Of a DNA stretch of 64,000 nt, positions 42,337 through 52,460 are shown piece by piece; position 1 is the first letter of the stretch, and the number at the start of each line of letters is the position of its first letter. A program made the translations under genes and the position numbers. The notes below the pieces were generated by a model that searched no databases, was not told where the DNA came from, and worked only from the letters and a program-made list of their open reading frames with translations. Origin of the DNA: Bacteroidales bacterium UBA3143 (lineage in GTDB: Bacteria > Bacteroidota > Bacteroidia > Bacteroidales > Dysgonomonadaceae); NCBI GenBank assembly GCA_002364735.1, contig DEZB01000050.1, positions 62,001 through 126,000 on the forward strand, written 5' to 3'.

Positions 42337-43046
42337 ACACTTTTGTTGCCATACTGCTGCTTATTATCATTTGTTTAACGCTGACAATTCATTTTCAAAA
42401 TAAGATAATCATACAGCTTAAGGAAATGTTGAAAGATGACCCCAAAAAAGAGGTGGAAAAGAACAGGAAATCGTCTGTTCCCAATATTATGGGCATCTCC
42501 AAACGACAAGAAAAGACAAGAACCGACAGTGAACGACAAGAATTAAAACCAATTGATTATTCTGTTACTTTTGCTTTGCAAAGCGAAAAAAAAGAACAGT
42601 TGCCTCCTGATGAGAACGACAATATTGACCTTGACTCAGATGAGTTTGAAGAGTTGGACCCGTTGGAATTAGAAGCTCCTATCTCCCCTGAAGAGATGGA
42701 CGAAGTGAACGCTATGTTCAACGATGCAGTAATCATCAATCCGAAAGGTGTCTTACACAAAGAGGTGCATTCATTGAATCAGTTTCTGATAAACAGTGAA
42801 TTAGATCCAAAAGAAGAGGATACAGCTTTTACTACGTTCACCAAAATAGAGGGGAGCGACTTTGCCAAAAAGATGTTAGCATCTTATGCACCAAAAAGTA
42901 AAGCGTTACTGGGGAAATGGCAAGAAAGAATTTATGCGCAGGAAAAAGAGGAAATGACAATTTCGCTATCAGAGACGAAAGAAGAAAAGATACACACGTC
43001 ATCAGCTGAACAAAATAAAGCGTTTGACATATACGATTACCTATAA
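42333..43046 (+). CDS. Conjugative transposon membrane-anchored acidic protein (TraC/TraD-position)
   Basis: A 237-residue protein with an N-terminal membrane helix (about 4-22), then a charged stretch and an acidic segment (DENDNIDLDSDEFEELDPLELE). Its position between the DUF3408 gene and traE matches TraC/TraD of CTnDOT-like elements. I recognise no catalytic motif. The start overlaps the previous stop (ATGA). Confidence 0.75.
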   Translation: MNTFVAILLLIIICLTLTIHFQNKIIIQLKEMLKDDPKKEVEKNRKSSVPNIMGISKRQEKTRTDSERQELKPIDYSVTFALQSEKKEQLPPDENDNIDLDSDEFEELDPLELEAPISPEEMDEVNAMFNDAVIINPKGVLHKEVHSLNQFLINSELDPKEEDTAFTTFTKIEGSDFAKKMLASYAPKSKALLGKWQERIYAQEKEEMTISLSETKEEKIHTSSAEQNKAFDIYDYL

Positions 43047-43118
43047 CTATTAATGAATCCAATTATAAACCACCGTTAATGAATCAACAATTTATTCTCG
43101 GCTCTAACAACCAACATT

Positions 43119-43421
43119 ATGACTTTTAAAAGAATCTATCTCGCAGCAATGCTATTTATGTTTGCCGTCTATGAAATCCTCGCACAAGGCGATGGTACAA
43201 CTGGTATTACCCGAGCAACGGAAATGATAACAGGTTATTTTGATCCTGCCACAAGGCTTATCTATGCCATTGGTGCAGTAGTGGGATTAATCGGTGGAGT
43301 AAAAGTATATGGTAAGTTCAGCTCAGGTGATCCCGATACTTCCAAAACTGCTGCTTCGTGGTTTGGTGCATGTATCTTTTTAATTGTGGCAGCTACAATT
43401 TTACGCTCTTTCTTCTTGTAA
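43119..43421 (+). CDS. traE: TraE (DUF4134) membrane protein
   Basis: A 100-residue protein with a signal-like N-terminus (to about residue 22, ILAQ) and two more hydrophobic segments (about 45-65 and 80-98), the layout of DUF4134/VirB2-like pilin-type TraE proteins of Bacteroides elements. GITRATEMITGYFDPATRLIYAIGAVVGLIGGVKVYGKF is the conserved core. Confidence 0.9.
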   Translation: MTFKRIYLAAMLFMFAVYEILAQGDGTTGITRATEMITGYFDPATRLIYAIGAVVGLIGGVKVYGKFSSGDPDTSKTAASWFGACIFLIVAATILRSFFL

Positions 43422-43449
43422 GAAATAACGAAAAGAAGAAAAACAAGCG

Positions 43450-43770
43450 ATGAAACAATTTGAAATTAATAAAGGAATCGGGCGCAGTGTGGAGTTTAAG
43501 GGACTCAAAGCGCAATACCTTTTCATCTTTGCAGGGGGATTACTGGGGATGTTTATCCTTGTGGTTGTGCTCTATATGATAGGAGTGAATCAGTACATCT
43601 GTATTGGGTTGGGCATCTTGGGTGCAACACTGATTGTGTGGCAAACATTTTCGCTCAACCGTAAATACGGTGAGCATGGATTGATGAAAGCAGGTGCTCG
43701 CAAGAATCATCCTCGTTTCCTTTTGAACCGTAAAAGCGTGAAAAATATTTTTAAGACAATCCGCAGATGA
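43450..43770 (+). CDS. traF: TraF (DUF4133) membrane protein
   Basis: A 106-residue protein with two membrane helices (about 25-47 and 50-68) and the DUF4133 layout (INKGIGRSVEFKGLKAQYLFIFAGGLLG). It corresponds to VirB3-like components. Its stop overlaps the traG start (ATGA), so the two are translationally coupled, as VirB3 and VirB4 commonly are. Confidence 0.9.
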   Translation: MKQFEINKGIGRSVEFKGLKAQYLFIFAGGLLGMFILVVVLYMIGVNQYICIGLGILGATLIVWQTFSLNRKYGEHGLMKAGARKNHPRFLLNRKSVKNIFKTIRR

Positions 43771-46262
43771 GAAACAAAAATAAAGTCACCACACTGGAAA
43801 ACAGGTTTCCGCTCTTGGCCATTGAAAATAATTGCATCGTCAGTAAAGATGCAGACATCACCATTGCGTTTCAGGTGGAACTGCCTGAACTCTTTACTGT
43901 GACCAGTGATGAATACGATGCCATTCATTCTACCTGGCACAAAGCCGTAAGGGTATTGCCCGATTATACCATCGTGCACAAACAGGATTGGTTTATCAAA
44001 GAAAACTATCAACCCGATATTCAAAAGGATGCACTGAGCTTTTTATCCCGTTCCTTTGAACGACATTTCAACGAACGTCCGTTTTTAAATCACTCCTGCT
44101 ATCTCTATTTGACCAAAACAACAAAAAAGCGCATGCTAGTGCAAAGCAATTTCTCGACGCTTTGTCGTGGAACAATTGTACCCAAAGAAGTGAAAGACAA
44201 AGAATCGATTGTGCGTTTTCTGGAAACAGTGGATCAATTTGAACGAATTATTAACGACAGCGGCTATCTATCCATGAAAAGACTTTCTACCGATGAAATA
44301 ATTGGTGCAGGAGAGCAAAAAGGATTGTTGGAACGCTACTTTTCACTCTACTCAGATGAGCATGCTACGCTTGAAGATATTGCCTTTGGAACAAATGAAG
44401 TACGCATTGGGGATAATATCCTCTCTGTGCACACCCTTTCGGATACAGATGATTTACCGGCTCGGGTGAGTACCGATAGTCGGTATGAAAAACTTTCGAC
44501 GGATCGTTCCGATTGCCGTCTCTCCTTTGCTGCTCCGGTAGGATTACTTTTAACATGCAACCATATTTACAACCAATACCTCTTTATTGATAACAGCGAT
44601 GAGCTTCTGCAAAAGTTTGAAAAGAGTGGTCGTAATATGCACTCGCTCGGGAGATACAGTCGCTCCAACCAAATCAACGAAGCATGGATACAAGAATACC
44701 TTAACGAAGCACATTCACAAGGATTGACTTCCATTCGTGCTCACTTCAACGTTATGGCATGGAGCAACGAACGGGAAGAACTCAAACACATTAAAAACGA
44801 TGTGGGCAGTCAATTGGCACTGATGGAGTGTAAACCTCGCCACAACACGGTGGATGCTGCTACGCTTTATTGGGCAGCTATGCCGGGAAACAGTGCGGAC
44901 TTTCCTTCCGAAGAGAGTTTTTACACCTTTATCGAACCTGCGTTGTGTTTCTTCTGTGAAGAGACCAACTACAAAAGTTCGCCCTCCCCTTTTGGAATTA
45001 AGATGGTAGATCGTCTCACCGGAAAACCCCTTCATTTAGATATTTCGGATTTGCCGATGAAGCGTGGCATAATAACAAACCGCAACAAATTTATTTTAGG
45101 TCCCTCGGGAAGTGGAAAGTCCTTTTTCACTAATCACATGGTGCGCCAATATTACGAGCAGGGAGCGCATGTGCTCATGGTTGATACAGGTAATTCTTAT
45201 CAAGGGCTCTGCTCACTTATCAACCGTAAAACTAATGGTGATGATGGAATTTATATCACTTATACGGAAGAGAATCCCATTTCGTTTAACCCGTTTTATA
45301 CGGATGATTACCTGTTCGATGTAGAGAAAAAAGAGAGTATCAAAACACTCATATTAACCCTTTGGAAAAGGGATGATGAACCGCCCACACGTTCGGAAGA
45401 GGTGGCACTTTCCAATGCTGTTTCACGCTATATACAGCGCATTAAAAATGATCGGAGCATAACGCCCTGTTTCAATACTTTCTATGAATATGTGCAAGGA
45501 GATTATCGCAAGGTATTGGAACTAAAAAACGTTAGGGAGAAAGATTTTGATCTGGACGGCTTTATTAACGTACTAGAACCCTATTATAAGGGAGGTGAAT
45601 ATGACTTTTTGCTCAATTCGGATAAAGCTCTTGACCTATTTTCCAAACGGTTTATCGTTTTTGAAATTGATGCGATTAAAGACCACAAAATTCTCTTCCC
45701 GATAACAACCATTATCATCATGGAGGTTTTTATCAGCAAAATGCGCCGATTAAAAGGTATCCGTAAATTAATCCTGATTGAAGAGGCTTGGAAAGCGATT
45801 GCATCAGCGAATATGGCGGGTTACATCAAGTATTTGTACAAAACCGTTCGTAAGTATTTTGGGGAAGCCATTGTGGTCACCCAGGAGGTGGATGACATTA
45901 TTCAATCGCCCATTGTGAAAGAGAGTATTATCAATAACAGCGATTGTAAAATCCTGTTGGATCAACGTAAGTACCTGAACAAATTCGATGATATTCAAAC
46001 AATGCTCGGACTTACCGAAAAAGAGAAGTCGCAAATTCTTTCTATCAATATGAATAACGCTGCGAATCGCCTTTACAAAGAGGTTTGGATTGGTTTGGGA
46101 GGAACACAATCTGCGGTGTATGCTACGGAAGTTTCCGCAGAAGAATACCTGACTTATACCACGGAAGAGACCGAGAAAATGGAGGTGATGGAACTGGCAG
46201 AAAAGCTAGACGGCAACATTGAATTGGCCATTAAACAATTGGCTGAACGTAAAAGAGGATAA
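43767..46262 (+). CDS. traG: TraG conjugation ATPase (VirB4-like)
   Basis: An 831-residue ATPase that powers assembly and DNA transfer of the conjugation apparatus. Walker A is ILGPSGSGKSFFTNH (about 443-457), Walker B KLILIEEAWKAI (about 668-679). The N-terminal half is the VirB4 platform domain (VFLETVDQFERII region). Full-length for the family. Confidence 0.94.
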   Translation: MRNKNKVTTLENRFPLLAIENNCIVSKDADITIAFQVELPELFTVTSDEYDAIHSTWHKAVRVLPDYTIVHKQDWFIKENYQPDIQKDALSFLSRSFERHFNERPFLNHSCYLYLTKTTKKRMLVQSNFSTLCRGTIVPKEVKDKESIVRFLETVDQFERIINDSGYLSMKRLSTDEIIGAGEQKGLLERYFSLYSDEHATLEDIAFGTNEVRIGDNILSVHTLSDTDDLPARVSTDSRYEKLSTDRSDCRLSFAAPVGLLLTCNHIYNQYLFIDNSDELLQKFEKSGRNMHSLGRYSRSNQINEAWIQEYLNEAHSQGLTSIRAHFNVMAWSNEREELKHIKNDVGSQLALMECKPRHNTVDAATLYWAAMPGNSADFPSEESFYTFIEPALCFFCEETNYKSSPSPFGIKMVDRLTGKPLHLDISDLPMKRGIITNRNKFILGPSGSGKSFFTNHMVRQYYEQGAHVLMVDTGNSYQGLCSLINRKTNGDDGIYITYTEENPISFNPFYTDDYLFDVEKKESIKTLILTLWKRDDEPPTRSEEVALSNAVSRYIQRIKNDRSITPCFNTFYEYVQGDYRKVLELKNVREKDFDLDGFINVLEPYYKGGEYDFLLNSDKALDLFSKRFIVFEIDAIKDHKILFPITTIIIMEVFISKMRRLKGIRKLILIEEAWKAIASANMAGYIKYLYKTVRKYFGEAIVVTQEVDDIIQSPIVKESIINNSDCKILLDQRKYLNKFDDIQTMLGLTEKEKSQILSINMNNAANRLYKEVWIGLGGTQSAVYATEVSAEEYLTYTTEETEKMEVMELAEKLDGNIELAIKQLAERKRG

Positions 46263-46318
46263 GTGTCACGCAACACGAAAATAGATAGGAATTTAACCCT
46301 TAAAAAACCAAAGCAACA

Positions 46319-46948
46319 ATGAAAACTAAAATTATAATTCTGATGGTAGGATTGGCACTGTTTTACACCAAACATGCCCATGCTCAATTTATTGTGAACG
46401 ATCCGATAAACGTGGCAACGAGTATCGGGAATACGGTAAAGGAAATTATACAAACCTCCAAAACGGTGAAAAACACGATGGACAACTTCCGGGAAGTGGA
46501 AAAACTGTATGCTCAGGGCAAAGAGTATTATGATGCGCTGCAAAAAGTAAACAACCTGGTTAAAGATGCCCGCAAAGTGCAACAAACCATTTTAATGGTG
46601 GGCAACATTTCGGATATCTATGTAAACAGTTACCGTCGGATGCTGAACGATAAAAACTTTTCGCACGATGAGCTTATGGCCATCGCTTTTGGCTATGCCC
46701 AACTATTGGATGAAAGTACGGAATTGCTGAAAGAGCTCAAAGTGGTAACAACGGCAACATCGCTTTCCATGAGTGATAAGGAGCGGATGGATATCATTGA
46801 GCGGATCCATAGTGAAGTGAGTGAGTATAGGAATTTGGTTGGCTATTACACCAACAAAAACATCTCTATCAGCTACCTGCGCGCCAAAAAAGCAAATGAT
46901 TCTCAGCGCATATTGGATTTATATGGTACAAACGAAAGATATTGGTAA
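46319..46948 (+). CDS. traI: TraI (DUF4141) conjugative transposon protein
   Basis: A 209-residue exported protein with signal peptide (to about residue 22, HAQF) and helical DUF4141 layout (DPINVATSIGNTVKEIIQTSKTVKNTMDNFREVEKLYAQGKEYYDAL). VirB5-like periplasmic component; 57 bases after traG and 3 before traJ. Confidence 0.9.
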   Translation: MKTKIIILMVGLALFYTKHAHAQFIVNDPINVATSIGNTVKEIIQTSKTVKNTMDNFREVEKLYAQGKEYYDALQKVNNLVKDARKVQQTILMVGNISDIYVNSYRRMLNDKNFSHDELMAIAFGYAQLLDESTELLKELKVVTTATSLSMSDKERMDIIERIHSEVSEYRNLVGYYTNKNISISYLRAKKANDSQRILDLYGTNERYW

Positions 46949-46951
46949 GCT

Positions 46952-47986
46952 ATGAATTTTGAAAATTTACATCAACTATTACGTGAACTCTATGTGGATA
47001 TGTTGCCACTGGTTGCAGATATGGCAGGGGTTGCAAAAGGGATAGCCGGATTGGGTGCGTTGTTTTACATCGCCTATCGGGTTTGGTCAAGTCTTGCCCA
47101 GGCTCAACAGATAGATGTGTTCCCTCTGCTTCGTCCTTTTGCTTTGGGATTGTGCATCATGTTTTTCCCGACAATTGTGTTGGGTAGTATCAATGGCATT
47201 TTATCTCCTGTTGTCCAAGGCACTGGAAAATTACTGGAAACACAAACCCTTGACATGAAACAATTCAGGGAACAACGTGATGAGTTGGAACGAGCTGCCT
47301 TATTGCGTGACCCGGAAACGGCTTATTTGGTCAGCAACGAGGAGTTTGATAAGAAACTGGATGAACTCTCCGGATTAAACCCCAAACACCTTGTGACGAT
47401 GACCTCTATGTATTACGAAAGAGGTATGTACAAAATGAAAAAATCGATATCGGATGTGTTTCGTTCTCTGTTGGAGTTGATTTTTCAAGCAGCAGGATTA
47501 ATTATCGATACCATTCGTACATTTTTTCTGATTGTTTTATCCATTTTAGGCCCCATTGTGTTTGCTCTGGCTGTTTGGGATGGATTACAACAATCACTCG
47601 TAACGTGGTTGAGCCGCTACATTTCAACTTACCTATGGCTTCCGGTTTCAGATCTGTTCAGCTCGATGATGATGCGCATTCAACAATTGATGATGCAAAA
47701 AGATATCGAGGCTTTGCAGGATCCCACCTTTATTCCCGATATGAACAATGCTGTCTATATCATCTTTTTGCTGATTGGCATTATCGGGTTTTTCACGGTT
47801 CCTACCGTTAGCGGATGGATTGTGGAAGCGGGTGGTGGAATGGGTAATTATGGTAAGAACATCAATCAATCTTCGCAAAAAGCTGGTGCACTAGCCGGCT
47901 CGGGTGGTAAAATGGCTGCCGGAGCGGGTGGTTCAGTGGCCGGAAATGTCGGGGGAAGAGTTAAAGGGGCGCTGAAGAAAGGGTGA
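46952..47986 (+). CDS. traJ: TraJ polytopic membrane protein (VirB6-like)
   Basis: A 344-residue protein with at least five membrane helices, an SLLELIFQAAGLIIDTIRTFFLIVLSILGPIVFALAVWDG central block and a Gly/Ala-rich tail (GGSVAGNVGGRVKG). It matches TraJ of Bacteroides elements, part of the inner-membrane transfer channel. Confidence 0.9.
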   Translation: MNFENLHQLLRELYVDMLPLVADMAGVAKGIAGLGALFYIAYRVWSSLAQAQQIDVFPLLRPFALGLCIMFFPTIVLGSINGILSPVVQGTGKLLETQTLDMKQFREQRDELERAALLRDPETAYLVSNEEFDKKLDELSGLNPKHLVTMTSMYYERGMYKMKKSISDVFRSLLELIFQAAGLIIDTIRTFFLIVLSILGPIVFALAVWDGLQQSLVTWLSRYISTYLWLPVSDLFSSMMMRIQQLMMQKDIEALQDPTFIPDMNNAVYIIFLLIGIIGFFTVPTVSGWIVEAGGGMGNYGKNINQSSQKAGALAGSGGKMAAGAGGSVAGNVGGRVKGALKKG

Positions 47987-48060
47987 TTTTAGAAACTAGA
48001 AACTAGAGACAAGGAACTAGAAAGTCGAGATTCGAGACTCGGAAATAGAAAAGCTCCGTT
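47987..48060. repeat. Short AGAAACTAGA-type repeat stretch between traJ and traK
   Basis: Immediately after traJ the sequence contains imperfect repeats of AGAAACTAGA / GGAACTAGAAAG and then a near-palindromic GTCGAGATTCGAGACTCGG. The 156-base gap has no gene. Its function is unknown; similar short repeats are often intergenic spacer in this phylum. Confidence 0.4.
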
Positions 48061-48142
48061 TTATCTTCTCACATCGTCTATAATTAATAACAAATTACGA
48101 AAAAACAAAATCGCAAAAACGCAAAAAAACAATTTTAAAAAT

Positions 48143-48766
48143 ATGGAATTCAAATCATTAACAAACATCGAAACATCTTTTAAACAGATACGGCTGTATG
48201 CTTTGCTCTTTGTCTGCTTATGCATTGTGGTGTGCGGTTTTGCCTTGTGGCAATCGTACGCTTTTGCTCAAGCGCAGCGAGAGAAAGTATATGTCCTGGA
48301 CGGCGGAAAATCATTGATGCTTGCTCTATCGCAAGATGTCGCCTTGAACCGTCCGGTTGAAGCACGCGAACATATTCGTCGTTTTCACGAACTGTTTTTC
48401 ACGCTTTCACCCGATAAACAAGCCATTGAAAACAACATGAAACGTGCTTTTGATATTTCGGATAAATCAACTTATGATTATTACAAAGATTTGGCTGAAA
48501 AAGGATATTACAACCGTATTATTTCAGGAAATATTCAGCAACGCATCGAAATTGACAGTATCCTTTGTGATTTTGATACACATCCTTATGATGTGCATAC
48601 CTATGCACGACAGTTTATTATTCGTTCGAGTAACATTACTGAACGGACACTGGTAACCACCTGTCGTTTGCAAAACTCGGTTCGTTCGGACAACAATCCT
48701 CAGGGATTTGTATTGGAAAACTTTCGGGTACTCGAAAACCGTGATATCAGCACAAAAAAACGATAA
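48143..48766 (+). CDS. traK: TraK (VirB8-like) inner-membrane protein
   Basis: A 207-residue protein with one N-terminal membrane helix (about 16-36) and a soluble domain (YVLDGGKSLMLALSQDVALNRPVEAREHIRRFHELFFTLSPDK) matching the TraK proteins of Bacteroides elements. VirB8-like proteins are the assembly factor of the transfer channel. Confidence 0.9.
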   Translation: MEFKSLTNIETSFKQIRLYALLFVCLCIVVCGFALWQSYAFAQAQREKVYVLDGGKSLMLALSQDVALNRPVEAREHIRRFHELFFTLSPDKQAIENNMKRAFDISDKSTYDYYKDLAEKGYYNRIISGNIQQRIEIDSILCDFDTHPYDVHTYARQFIIRSSNITERTLVTTCRLQNSVRSDNNPQGFVLENFRVLENRDISTKKR

Positions 48767-48770
48767 AACT

Positions 48771-49019
48771 ATGGGACGCTATTACGATAAACTACATTTT
48801 GCTCTTCGGCGCAAGTTTGATAAACTTTCTCCGAAAGCACACCGCAGGTTACTTTATACCTTACTTATCATTTACGGTTTGCTGTCTTGTTATTTTATTG
48901 CACAATTCTTTGTGCGCCCGAAAGAACAACCCGTGATGGAAAAGCTTATTCAGCGGCCTATCCAAACGGATAGCCTACTCAATTTTCAACAAAAACAATT
49001 GTACGACCATGACAAGTAA
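48771..49019 (+). CDS. traL: TraL (DUF3989) small membrane protein
   Basis: An 82-residue protein from MGRYYDKLHF (ATG 48771; an earlier in-frame start overlaps traK), with one membrane helix (about 28-46). It matches the DUF3989 family. It overlaps traM by 11 bases. Confidence 0.85.
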   Translation: MGRYYDKLHFALRRKFDKLSPKAHRRLLYTLLIIYGLLSCYFIAQFFVRPKEQPVMEKLIQRPIQTDSLLNFQQKQLYDHDK

Positions 49020-50301
49020 CAATCAGATTAACAACAAAGAGCTCTCTGACAAAGAGCGAGCACAACTAAAGAAAGTAATGTTTTTTGGAGCATTGGGAGT
49101 GATTTTCCTGCTTGCTATGTGGTTTATTTTTAAACCCTCGCAAACGCAGAAAGAGGAGGACGAAACAGGCATAGGTTTGAATCAAGCCATTCCGCAAGCT
49201 GCCGATGATGCCCTAATCGATGATAAGCAAAATGCTTATAAAGCTCAAATTTATGAAGAAAAAGAACAGGAGCGTCAAGCAGGGATTAATAATTTATCGG
49301 ATCATTTTGTTCTGCAAACAGAAGCAGCGGATACGCAGCTTATAGAAAATCAAAATGAAAATAACGAAATTAATCAATCGGTGGCGCATTACCAATCGGC
49401 ACAACGTGAATTGACTTCATTCTACGGAGAACCGTCTTACGATGAAGAGAAAAAGGAGATGCAAGATGAGATAGATACCCTAAAAGAAGCGCTATACGAG
49501 TTACAAGAACTACAAGAGAGTAACAACACCGTAGATGAACAGATGAAATTGATGGAGAAATCCTATGAAATGGCTGCCCGATATCTTCCGCAAACTTCCA
49601 ACACAGGAGCTTCTCCTTTTACTACAGCCATTGAACGACCAATGGAAGAAAAAGAGGTTACTCACTCTGGAAGCACCAATTTACCGCTACTAACGGTTGC
49701 TGCGGATGATAAATCGGTCGTTTCATCGCTCTATCGAGAGATTTCAGATTCGTTATTTATCAACCAACAGTTTCAGGAGCGCAACCGTGCTTTCTATACA
49801 GCTACAGAAACCGGTGATGATATTCCTGATAAAAACACTTTAAGGGTGACCGTTCATGAAACGGTAACGCTCGGCGTGGGCGAAACAGTGCGATTGCGAC
49901 TTATGGAAACGGCACGTATAGCCACTATGATTATTCCGAAAAATAGTCTTTTAACTGCCACTGCAAGGTTACAAGGTAATCGCATGTTTCTATCTGTTTC
50001 AAGCATTGAACACCGAGAGCGCATTATTGGCGTAAAGTTATCGGCGTATGAATTGGATGGACAGGAAGGTCTTTTTATTCCGGGTTCAGCAGAAATAAGT
50101 GCCGTTAAGGAAATTGCTGCCGGTATGGGACAATCCACAGGGACGAGTTTCACATTTACTTCTTCTGCCGGTCAGCAGTTGGCAGCCGATGCTGGTAAAA
50201 GTATTTTACAGGGAGCTTCAAAATACTTTGGCAATAAAATGCGAGAAGTGAAAATAACGCTGAAAGCAGGGCATCAACTTTACCTTGTTCAACAAAAATA
50301 A
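49009..50301 (+). CDS. traM: TraM (VirB10-like) conjugative transposon protein
   Basis: A 430-residue protein with one N-terminal membrane helix (about 25-43), a long charged coiled-coil middle (QDEIDTLKEALYELQELQE) and a C-terminal beta-rich domain (LRVTVHETVTLGVGETVRLRLMETA ... TSFTFTSSAGQQLAADAGKS). VirB10-like core-channel component spanning the envelope. Confidence 0.9.
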   Translation: MTSNNQINNKELSDKERAQLKKVMFFGALGVIFLLAMWFIFKPSQTQKEEDETGIGLNQAIPQAADDALIDDKQNAYKAQIYEEKEQERQAGINNLSDHFVLQTEAADTQLIENQNENNEINQSVAHYQSAQRELTSFYGEPSYDEEKKEMQDEIDTLKEALYELQELQESNNTVDEQMKLMEKSYEMAARYLPQTSNTGASPFTTAIERPMEEKEVTHSGSTNLPLLTVAADDKSVVSSLYREISDSLFINQQFQERNRAFYTATETGDDIPDKNTLRVTVHETVTLGVGETVRLRLMETARIATMIIPKNSLLTATARLQGNRMFLSVSSIEHRERIIGVKLSAYELDGQEGLFIPGSAEISAVKEIAAGMGQSTGTSFTFTSSAGQQLAADAGKSILQGASKYFGNKMREVKITLKAGHQLYLVQQK

Positions 50302-50342
50302 GTATCACCATTCATTCTAAGAACAAATAATTTAAACACAAA

Positions 50343-51275
50343 ATGAAATCAAAAAAAATAATTGTAGCTATCGTTCTCTTTCTGGGCATCCTATCAATAA
50401 ATGCTCAATCGTCCGGTGAACTATATTCGGGAGTAAGTCAAACCGTTCCAAATTCTTCGGTTGTATTACCTTATGCGTTGGAAGTAACCTATGAGAAAAC
50501 TTCACACCTGATCTTCCCTTCACCCATTCGTTACGTTGATTTGGGAAGTGATAATTTGATTGCAGGGAAAGCGGAAGATGCCGAAAATGTGTTGCGCGTG
50601 AAAGCAACTGTAAGAGATTTTGAAACTGAAACCAACCTATCGGTTATTTGTAATGATGGCAGTTTGTATGCTTTCAATGTTATCTACTCAAATGAACCGA
50701 AGCAGTTAACCGTAGAGATGCAAGATTTTTTACATTCTAAAGTTTTAAACGGGTCAGGCAATTTACCTGGTAACAAAAGCTCGGTTTATTTCTCAGAGCT
50801 GGGCAATGTATCTCCGTTATTGGTCCAACTCATTATGAAAACCATTTGGCACAATAACAATCGGGAGATAAAACATATCGGCAGTAAAAACTTTGGGGTG
50901 CAATTCCTTTTGCGTGGGCTATATACCCACAATGGATTGCTCTACTTTCACACTCTGATAAACAACCAAAGTAACATGTTTTATAACGTGGATTTTACCA
51001 CCTTCAAAGTGGTGGATAAAAAGATTGCCAAACGAACGGCTATTCAAGAAGTCGTACTTCAACCTGTTCGTTCTTTTAACGATGTGAAAAGCATTCGGGG
51101 AAACACTACGGAGCGTTCCGTTTTTGTATTGCAACAATTTACATTGCCCAATGACAAAGTCCTTTTGGTTACACTTTTTGAGCAGAACGGCGGTCGTCAT
51201 CAAACGTTTGTATTAGAAAACGAGGATTTAATTCGTGCTAAATCGATTGATCACTTAAAGATGAAATTCCAATGA
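50343..51275 (+). CDS. traN: TraN (VirB9-like, DUF4138) protein
   Basis: A 310-residue exported protein (signal peptide to about residue 20, INAQ), beta-rich, with YALEVTYEKTSHLIFPSPIRYVDLGSDNLIAGKA near the start, which is the DUF4138/TraN signature. VirB9-like component of the outer-membrane core complex. It overlaps traO by 4 bases. Confidence 0.9.
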   Translation: MKSKKIIVAIVLFLGILSINAQSSGELYSGVSQTVPNSSVVLPYALEVTYEKTSHLIFPSPIRYVDLGSDNLIAGKAEDAENVLRVKATVRDFETETNLSVICNDGSLYAFNVIYSNEPKQLTVEMQDFLHSKVLNGSGNLPGNKSSVYFSELGNVSPLLVQLIMKTIWHNNNREIKHIGSKNFGVQFLLRGLYTHNGLLYFHTLINNQSNMFYNVDFTTFKVVDKKIAKRTAIQEVVLQPVRSFNDVKSIRGNTTERSVFVLQQFTLPNDKVLLVTLFEQNGGRHQTFVLENEDLIRAKSIDHLKMKFQ

Positions 51276-51841
51276 AAAAGATAGTAATGCTTTTTGTGCT
51301 GGCAGTGGCTTTCACTACCACTATGCATGCACAACGACTTCTACCCGGACAGCGTGGGCTACAACTTTCCCTTGGTCTGCCCATAGCTGAAAGTAAATTG
51401 TTTGATAACGGCAATTTCATTGCCGGACTTTCTCTAACGATTAATCACAAACTGGCCAATCATTGGCTCGTTGGATTGGAGTACAACAAAAAACATTTTG
51501 CATATCGTGCTGAGCAAATTCCTGTTGAAACATTTGTTATTGAAGGGGGCTATATGGTAAATCTTTTTGCGGATGCAGGTAAAAATCTGTTATTAAATAC
51601 AGGTATTACAGCAGTTGGAGGTTATGAAATTATTAATCAAAGTGAAAGTCTGCTCTATGATGGTGCCACTCTTTTAGACAGGAACCGATTTGTATATGGC
51701 GGTGCCTATCATTTGGCATTGGATCTGTTTGTAACGGATAATCTGATTTTATTTATAAAAGGAAAATGTAATCTTCTTTGGAACAGTGATGTGGAAATGT
51801 TTCGTCCACAGATAGGGGCTGGGATTCGAATAGTTTTTTAA
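51272..51841 (+). CDS. traO: TraO conjugative transposon protein
   Basis: A 189-residue exported protein (signal peptide to about residue 19, HAQR) with beta-barrel-like alternation and a terminal Phe (GAGIRIVF), as expected for an outer-membrane protein. It matches TraO in position and length. Confidence 0.85.
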   Translation: MKKIVMLFVLAVAFTTTMHAQRLLPGQRGLQLSLGLPIAESKLFDNGNFIAGLSLTINHKLANHWLVGLEYNKKHFAYRAEQIPVETFVIEGGYMVNLFADAGKNLLLNTGITAVGGYEIINQSESLLYDGATLLDRNRFVYGGAYHLALDLFVTDNLILFIKGKCNLLWNSDVEMFRPQIGAGIRIVF

Positions 51842-51842
51842 A

Positions 51843-52310
51843 ATGGAAAGGAATATAACAATGAAAGAAAAAAGTACAATGAGAAATAAAACAGGAAATC
51901 TTATGAAGATAATGAGTGTGTTGGGTATTTCGTTACTCCTATTTGCATGCAACAGTGCATTGGATGTTCAGCAATCGTATGAATTTGATGTAGAGGTTAT
52001 GCCGTTACCAAAAAATATCAAACAGAACGAAATCGTAGAAATTAGATGTTCTCTAACAGAAGAGGGTAATTTTATAGATAATCGTTATACCATTCGCTTT
52101 TTTCAGTTTGACGGTAATGGAAAATTACATTTGGGACAAGATGGTGAAGCATTTTTGCCAAACGATCGTTACGAATTGCCTAATAAGGAGTTTCGTATGT
52201 ATTATACTTCTCTGGGCAATAAAAGTCACGCTTTTGAGGTGGTCATTGAAAATAGTTTTGGCAGGGCAAAAACTTTGGAGTTTAGGGTGAATGCGAAAAG
52301 TGAAGAATGA
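51843..52310 (+). CDS. traQ: TraQ (DUF3872) lipoprotein
   Basis: A 155-residue lipoprotein; lipobox LLFAC (Cys near residue 36 when read from 51843). Later in-frame ATGs at 51861 and 51879 would give a shorter, more typical signal peptide, so the true start is probably one of them. The beta-rich DUF3872 core reads FDVEVMPLPKNIKQNEIVEIRCSL. No traP primase gene separates it from traO, so this element lacks traP here. Confidence 0.85.
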   Translation: MERNITMKEKSTMRNKTGNLMKIMSVLGISLLLFACNSALDVQQSYEFDVEVMPLPKNIKQNEIVEIRCSLTEEGNFIDNRYTIRFFQFDGNGKLHLGQDGEAFLPNDRYELPNKEFRMYYTSLGNKSHAFEVVIENSFGRAKTLEFRVNAKSEE

Positions 52311-52386
52311 AAAAAGGAGTTTTAACGATTACATTTGGAACTAAAAGAATATATCAAAAGCTTTGAAATATCCTTTTCTATTTTTT

Positions 52387-52422
52387 GTTTTAAAGCTCAA
52401 AAAACATTTTGAGCTTTAAAAC
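52387..52422. terminator. Long perfect hairpin between convergent traQ and ardC genes
   Basis: A perfect 16-bp stem (52387-52402 with 52407-52422) around a 4-base AACA loop, with AGCTC/GAGCT at its centre. It lies between the plus-strand tra operon and the minus-strand ardC-like gene, whose ends converge. T-runs after the stem are not strong on either strand, but the position suits a bidirectional terminator. Confidence 0.55.
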
Positions 52423-52460
52423 AAATTTATTATTTGATGCAAATAGCAAAAGATATTATA